Shown: in pieces, positions 59,846 through 64,000 of the stretch
Layout: every line of letters starts with the position of its first letter
Position numbering within the stretch: position 1 is the stretch's first letter
DNA from: Viola odorata
Taxonomy: Eukaryota; Streptophyta; Magnoliopsida; Malpighiales; Violaceae
NCBI GenBank assembly: GCA_963691705.1
Contig: OY829543.1
Span: 50,014,564 to 50,078,563, forward strand
DNA: 64,000 nucleotides
Reading direction: 5' to 3'
Program-made: the position numbers and the translations under genes
Notes under the pieces: model-generated
Told to the model about the DNA's origin: nothing
Seen by the model: the letters and a program-made list of their open reading frames with translations, nothing else
Database searches by the model: none

Positions 59846-61306
59846 TTAATTCCCGTAGTTACTTACTTCACATTCAAAACGTTCTCTGTCAAATTTTTGA
59901 AAAGCCTCTTCGTTAACATTGTCCGTGAGGGACATCGCTACGCCAAGTTCCCAAGCAGCTCCCGCCATGATTGTTTGCCCGATGGTCCAATTCATATTTA
60001 GTATGTCATCGTCTTCAATTCTCCCCACTACCGTAGTCGACCCCTCCCCCGATTGATCCGATTGAAGGCTGCCATTGCCACCTACAAACCTCTTAATTTT
60101 GTAGTTTGGTCGTCGAATTTTAACGAGAGGTGCCCTAGAGGAGTGTTCATAGGGGGGGACCAAGGATTCCTGCAATGAATCCTGCACCTGTTCAGCCATA
60201 CTATGTCCCTCTTCTCTCACCAGATTTTCCTCTTCCTCTTCTTCCTCACTCTCTACCTCCATGTCTGCCTCCACCATCCAGTCAAGGTTTGAAATCGCAC
60301 CTTGCATAGGTTCCTCGTGAATCCAAACCTTATGTTTCTTATCTTTCAAGCGGACCATAATCTCTCTGTCTATATTAATCAAATCCACCGAGACCAAAAA
60401 TCTTTCCACGTCCAGCCGTTTGTGTTGCAGTGTGTTTTCATCCACACAAATGAGCTGACTGCATACATTAGCAATAGCCTTAATGGAGTCCATTCCCCAC
60501 ACTTGAACAGGGGGCCCTGTGCATTGCACCCAACATAAACGTCCCCCATTCGTTATCACGTCCTTCCAAGGCATTACCTTACTAAGAATATCATCTATCG
60601 CAGGATTGATCCGCGTCATAGCCCTATTAAATTCTTCAAGACTAGGAAATTCCAATAAAACTAACTCTCTACCCATCAGTCTCGTCTCACAAATCAAGTC
60701 TACTTCCGTTAATAATTCCTGGATTTCGAGAGCTTGTTCAATCCTACGGAGGATTCCAAACACGCTTCTATCTAGCCAAGCCTTGTTTTTAGCAGGAATG
60801 GATAATTCAACGATGACCTCCGGGTCAGCTTGGCTATCTGCAGAAATTTTAATGTTTTGTCTAGTCGCTAGCGAATGAATTTGCGACCCCTTTGTTTCTT
60901 CCACCACCGTTGTGGGTCTCGTCGATAGTAGCGAAACTGTCTTCTTATTCTTCTCAGTTGCAAGCCTGTTTTTCATAGCTTCCTTCTTGTCTGATTCTCT
61001 TCCTATGCTATATTTTCTCCCATACTTCTCCAGACTACATCTAATTGCCGAAGCCCCGATGAACTGCTTGTCAAGGGCTGTCGCCATCTCCATCGGATTC
61101 TGGACACCTTCCAAACAGACAAAACCAAAACGTCGCCTTGCCTTGTTCCGATGTCTCGGAATGAATACGTCACGAACCCATTGGAATGGAGGGAGTCGCC
61201 ATCTACGGATCAACAGAAACTCTAGGGTTTTGTGATCAACATGAAGAGGAAGGTTCTCAAGGTAGAAAGTTGTAATGGGTTTAGCAAAATCCCGCATCGA
61301 AGTCAT
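59846..61306 (-). CDS. LINE ORF1 protein with N-terminal RRM
   Basis: An intact 486-residue frame. Residues about 13-95 form an RRM-like fold (TFYLENLPLHVDHKTLEFLL; RDVFIPRHRNKARRRFGFVC), which replaces the usual gag-like zinc-knuckle protein of other plant LINEs. The middle has KVMPWKDVITNGGRLCW, a sequence shared with plant LINE ORF1 proteins and DUF4283-like regions. The C-terminal third is acidic and Ser/Glu-rich. It should bind LINE RNA. It is intact even though ORF2 is broken. Confidence 0.8.
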   Translation of the reverse strand: MTSMRDFAKPITTFYLENLPLHVDHKTLEFLLIRRWRLPPFQWVRDVFIPRHRNKARRRFGFVCLEGVQNPMEMATALDKQFIGASAIRCSLEKYGRKYSIGRESDKKEAMKNRLATEKNKKTVSLLSTRPTTVVEETKGSQIHSLATRQNIKISADSQADPEVIVELSIPAKNKAWLDRSVFGILRRIEQALEIQELLTEVDLICETRLMGRELVLLEFPSLEEFNRAMTRINPAIDDILSKVMPWKDVITNGGRLCWVQCTGPPVQVWGMDSIKAIANVCSQLICVDENTLQHKRLDVERFLVSVDLINIDREIMVRLKDKKHKVWIHEEPMQGAISNLDWMVEADMEVESEEEEEEENLVREEGHSMAEQVQDSLQESLVPPYEHSSRAPLVKIRRPNYKIKRFVGGNGSLQSDQSGEGSTTVVGRIEDDDILNMNWTIGQTIMAGAAWELGVAMSLTDNVNEEAFQKFDRERFECEVSNYGN

Positions 61307-61591
61307 TACGGGATGGGAGATTTTACGCCAGCACAGTGAGTGTCTGGTATTATATGGGACTCCAGCAACAATGGGCTGGCCGGAGGGGTTCAGGAATGGT
61401 AGCGCACCGGGGCGCGCTCAGAGGTTTAGGGTGAGAGAGATGACATGTTCTGTTTATATCAATACTGTCCTATCAAATGAAAACATCTCTCTTAATTGGT
61501 TGGATATTAACAATTAATTATTAAACCACAAATACCTAATTATCAAAAGATAATTATTGGTCAAGTGGGCCACACAAATAATTCTAACACA

Positions 61592-63798
61592 TCTTGTTAT
61601 GCGATTGCTCATGTTCTCTACTGCAATCTTTTTTTAATAAGGAAAAAAAAAACATATTGCCCATCCAAAATAACTAGACAATTTTAGCTTAGCTAAATCC
61701 TCACCATTTCTTCGAGAGAGGTAGTATATATATGAATAGTGGGATGAGAATATGTTACAAAATATAGTTTATATGTTACAGAAAAAATGAACTATATGTT
61801 ATAATATCAATAACATTATAAATTATAATATTTGTGAAAATTGAGCTACAATAAAAATGACTTGTCAGTTTGGATGACAGATAGTCATAATCCTTTTAAT
61901 AAAGAAAAACTAGATTTGTGTTCGCGCAAGGCTAGAAAAAATTAGTAGTTATTCAATAAGGTGGTGATGAGAATTTCGGCCGGTACTATGTAAGGTTCAA
62001 AAGGATGTAAGCTTTTTGTCCTAGTTACAGAGTACCCGAGCAGTCACTCATCCAATACTTCTGTGATGGAAAGAAATAAAGTGACAAGGTTAAGCTTGAT
62101 GCTGCAAGTCAGGGAAATTTACTTGACATCACACCCACCGCTGCAAATACCCACCGCTGCAAATAAGTTGATCAAGATCATGGCTGACAACTGCCACTAG
62201 AAAGGCGTATCTAACAGGAAAGTGAGTTCCTATGAGGTAGAAGTGGCTTACTAAATTAAATGAACTATAATCCAATTGTGTTAAAACTTGTGAAGGAGAA
62301 TTTTACCGATTTTCAGGATTGATAATCCGTGGACCGGAGTGGGGGGTTTTCCGGTAAAGTAGCTCACTGGAAGGTGGTGGTCAGATCTTCGTGAAGGACC
62401 TGCACAGTGCCGGAAGTGTTTTCCGGCGCAAGAGCTCCAATGCCAAAGTCAGTAATTTTGTTAAGTGCGTAGAAAGTGTGTGTGTTGTTTCTGTTTTTCG
62501 TGTGTGTCCCCGAGTAGAGGAGAAAACTTCCCTTATATACCACCCTCTAGTCCTTAGGCTGGACTAGAGTGGTTAGATCTCTGACATCCCCTCTCCTTTT
62601 TCCTTAGCCGGTGGTCTAGGGGCAGGGATTCATCATTGTAACATGGGGCGCAGACCCTATTTCAGGGGAATAGGGTCGTCCCTTTGTCCGGTTGTCAGGT
62701 GACGATGTGATGGGAGCAGGTTATCCTCCCTGCCAACCTTGACTAAATGTATACTGACTATGGAGCACTATACCAATAATATCTACGAGGGCAGATTTAT
62801 ATCTGGACCCCATCAGTACGATGCCGTTCGTGGAGAATCGGCAAGGAGCCGTTCGTGGAGAATCGGCAAGGAGCCGTTCGTGGAGAATCGGCAAGGAGCC
62901 GTTCGTGGCGAATCGGCAAGGAGCCGTTTGTGGAGAATCGGCCGAGTGTCGTTGTCTTCATCTTTACTGTCAAATCGGCTCTGTGCCGTTTCGGTGATAA
63001 CGGGCTGGGCTTGTCCTTTAGTTACTTATTCCCGTTGACCTGGTCAATCGATCACGATGCCTTTTATATCGTTGACTTGGTCAAACCGGCCATGTGCCGT
63101 TTTGACCGGTTAACGGTACTTCGTGAAGGCGCAAAGTCCATCATGCCCTTCTGATAATTTTATGTATTATCAGAGGCCCAACAATAAGGAAGCCCGAGTG
63201 TTTACCAAGGGCTTGCCGTTTCCCTCTTGACGTCTGACAATCGGTATGTTGCCGTTTTGATCTACCTCCGCGTATTTGAAAGGTTCTTTTTCATTCCTGC
63301 AAATAAAACTTAGTTTGCAATAAAGTCAAATTTTAACTTAAAGTAAACCTGTGACGTGGCGCCGTAATGGCCAAGCGTTTGTAACTGCTCGCTGCTTTTG
63401 AGGCGAGACGTCTCTTCGTCTGTCCAGTTTTTTGAATTTCAAAATTCAAAAAACCCTTTGAGAAAACGCGTGCGCTGCTCCTCTTTAAATGCGCCGCTCA
63501 GCTTTATTGACGAATTACTGCCTTTTCAGAACAGATGAGCCACGTGTCAGCGACCGATTGGGTTTGCTGACGGTTAGGGATTCATTTCTTTTAAAGGCCT
63601 TCTCCTTTGGAAAACCTAAATCACTTTTCATTTCTAAACACCGCTCTCATCTTCTTCTTCAAAAATCCCCTCTCTTCCTCGCTCAAGCAACCTTCTTCTG
63701 CCATCTCCGAGTTTGGGCTCCGTTCTCCGGGAATTTCTGCAATCGCCTGGTATTTCTTAACCTTATCTTTCCTTTTTGTGTTGTTTGAGACTGAGAAA
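61592..63798. other. Unassigned region with 25-bp tandem array
   Basis: 61592-62250 is AT-rich without gene signals. 62250-63350 is GC-richer, with many ATCGGC/GCCG words and a TTATATACCACC promoter-like word near 62533. 63350-63798 resembles a plant promoter and CT-rich leader for the ORF at 63799. GTGGCGCCGTAATGG at 63355 recalls a retrotransposon primer site, so all of this could be the start of a Ty3-type element, but no LTR pair can be shown in the window. Confidence 0.35.
62823..62945 (+). repeat. 25-bp tandem repeat, 5 copies
   Basis: Units begin GCCGTTCGTGGAGAATCGGC at 62823, 62848, 62873, 62898 and 62923. Each unit has inverted ends (GCCG and CGGC). Unit 4 has one and unit 5 has several substitutions. 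Confidence 0.92.
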
Positions 63799-64000
63799 AT
63801 GGCTCCTAGACGCCCTGTTGTTACCACTGGTGAGTTGCTTGAGAACACGGCTACCAAAATTAGGACTGAGGATGACTTAAATCTGGAAATAGAGAGGTAC
63901 GATATTGAGTTGCCGATAGGATGCAAAGCCCTGGTAGCTCCTCCTAATGTTAGGTTAAATAGTGACTTGCTAGATAACCGCAGGGTTCTGTATTCTAAGA
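63799..64000 (+). CDS. 5' end of an unrecognised ORF, cut by window
   Basis: From ATG 63799, 67 codons are open to the window edge: MAPRRPVVTTGELLENT, then IRTEDDLNLEIERYDIELP and APPNVRLNSDLLDNRRVLYS. I recognise no domain. The preceding 200 bases look like a leader. An N-terminal part of a Ty3/gypsy (Tat-like) gag region or a plant gene are both possible. Codon use looks coding. Confidence 0.45.
   Translation, partial: MAPRRPVVTTGELLENTATKIRTEDDLNLEIERYDIELPIGCKALVAPPNVRLNSDLLDNRRVLYSK

Larger units (their letters stand above)
56573..61425 (-). mobile_element. LINE (L1-type with RRM in ORF1), near full length, decayed
   Basis: Minus-strand element: ORF1 at 61306, endonuclease, reverse transcriptase, zinc-binding end and an A-tail at 56574-56582. 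Target duplications of about 20 bases flank it: TTAGGGTTGAGAGATGACAT (56553-56572) and the near-identical TTAGGGTGAGAGAGATGACA at 61426. Layout matches the plant BNR-type LINEs known from beet. Several stops and a deletion after the RT catalytic motif disable ORF2. Confidence 0.88.
56382..61591. mobile_element. LTR-like remnant split by the LINE
   Basis: Sequence from TGTTATTGGGTTCC (56382) to 56572, joined to 61447-61591 ending TAATTCTAACA, reads as one LTR of about 335 bp with TG...CA ends. No partner LTR or target duplication was found. The left end overlaps the target duplication of the Athila-type element. Confidence 0.45.

Noticed and set aside
62823..62945. Regular repeats resembling a CRISPR array
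   Set aside because: Units are contiguous with no spacers and the DNA is plant nuclear; it is an ordinary tandem repeat.

Overview
This is nuclear DNA from a flowering plant, almost certainly a eudicot. The genes have many short exons with GT/AG introns and AT-rich introns. One gene encodes the chloroplast antenna protein CP26, another a plastid-type SpoIIIAA/Ycf45-like ATPase. Every transposon class present is a plant class (MULE, hAT, Stowaway/mariner, Ty1-copia, Athila-like, LINE with an RRM first ORF). The genus cannot be fixed from sequence alone. The RRM-LINE and Vulmar-like mariner would suit Caryophyllales, but this is weak evidence.

Layout. 1-5.7 kb: two MULE-type terminal-inverted-repeat elements, the second a Pack-MULE carrying fragments of an LRR receptor kinase and an AAA-ATPase, then a hAT MITE. 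5.7-11.8 kb (+): a complete 20-exon STE20/GCK-like kinase gene. 12.2-13.9 kb (-): an intronless berberine-bridge-enzyme-like FAD oxidase. 15.3-20.2 kb (-): a nine-exon plastid SpoIIIAA/Ycf45-like P-loop ATPase. 20.4-27.6 kb: a nested MULE with a perfect 9-bp target duplication, holding a second TIR element, an LTR-derived GC-rich segment and a miniature LTR retrotransposon. 28.6-29.4 kb (+): an intronless acidic repeat protein ending in a DLNxxP motif. 31.7-33.5 kb (-): a mariner-like transposase gene whose element ends about 150 bp upstream of a TGD5-like gene (33.7-35.5 kb, +). 36.3-37.2 kb: a second hAT MITE of the same kind. 37.8-39.3 kb (+): LHCB5 (CP26). 39.3-43 kb: MITEs and a hAT-like element. 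43-61.6 kb: a SWEET1-like sugar transporter gene broken apart by nested retrotransposons (copia containing two solo LTRs, a complete non-autonomous Athila-type element, an LTR remnant and a LINE). 61.6-64 kb: unassigned sequence with a 25-bp tandem array and the 5' end of an open reading frame that runs off the window.

The single-copy genes show no operon-like logic. Three act in or on the plastid (Ycf45-like ATPase, TGD5-like lipid-import protein, CP26), but no functional clustering is claimed. Exon structures below were built by hand: each junction keeps the reading frame and uses GT/AG, and the resulting proteins have family-typical lengths.
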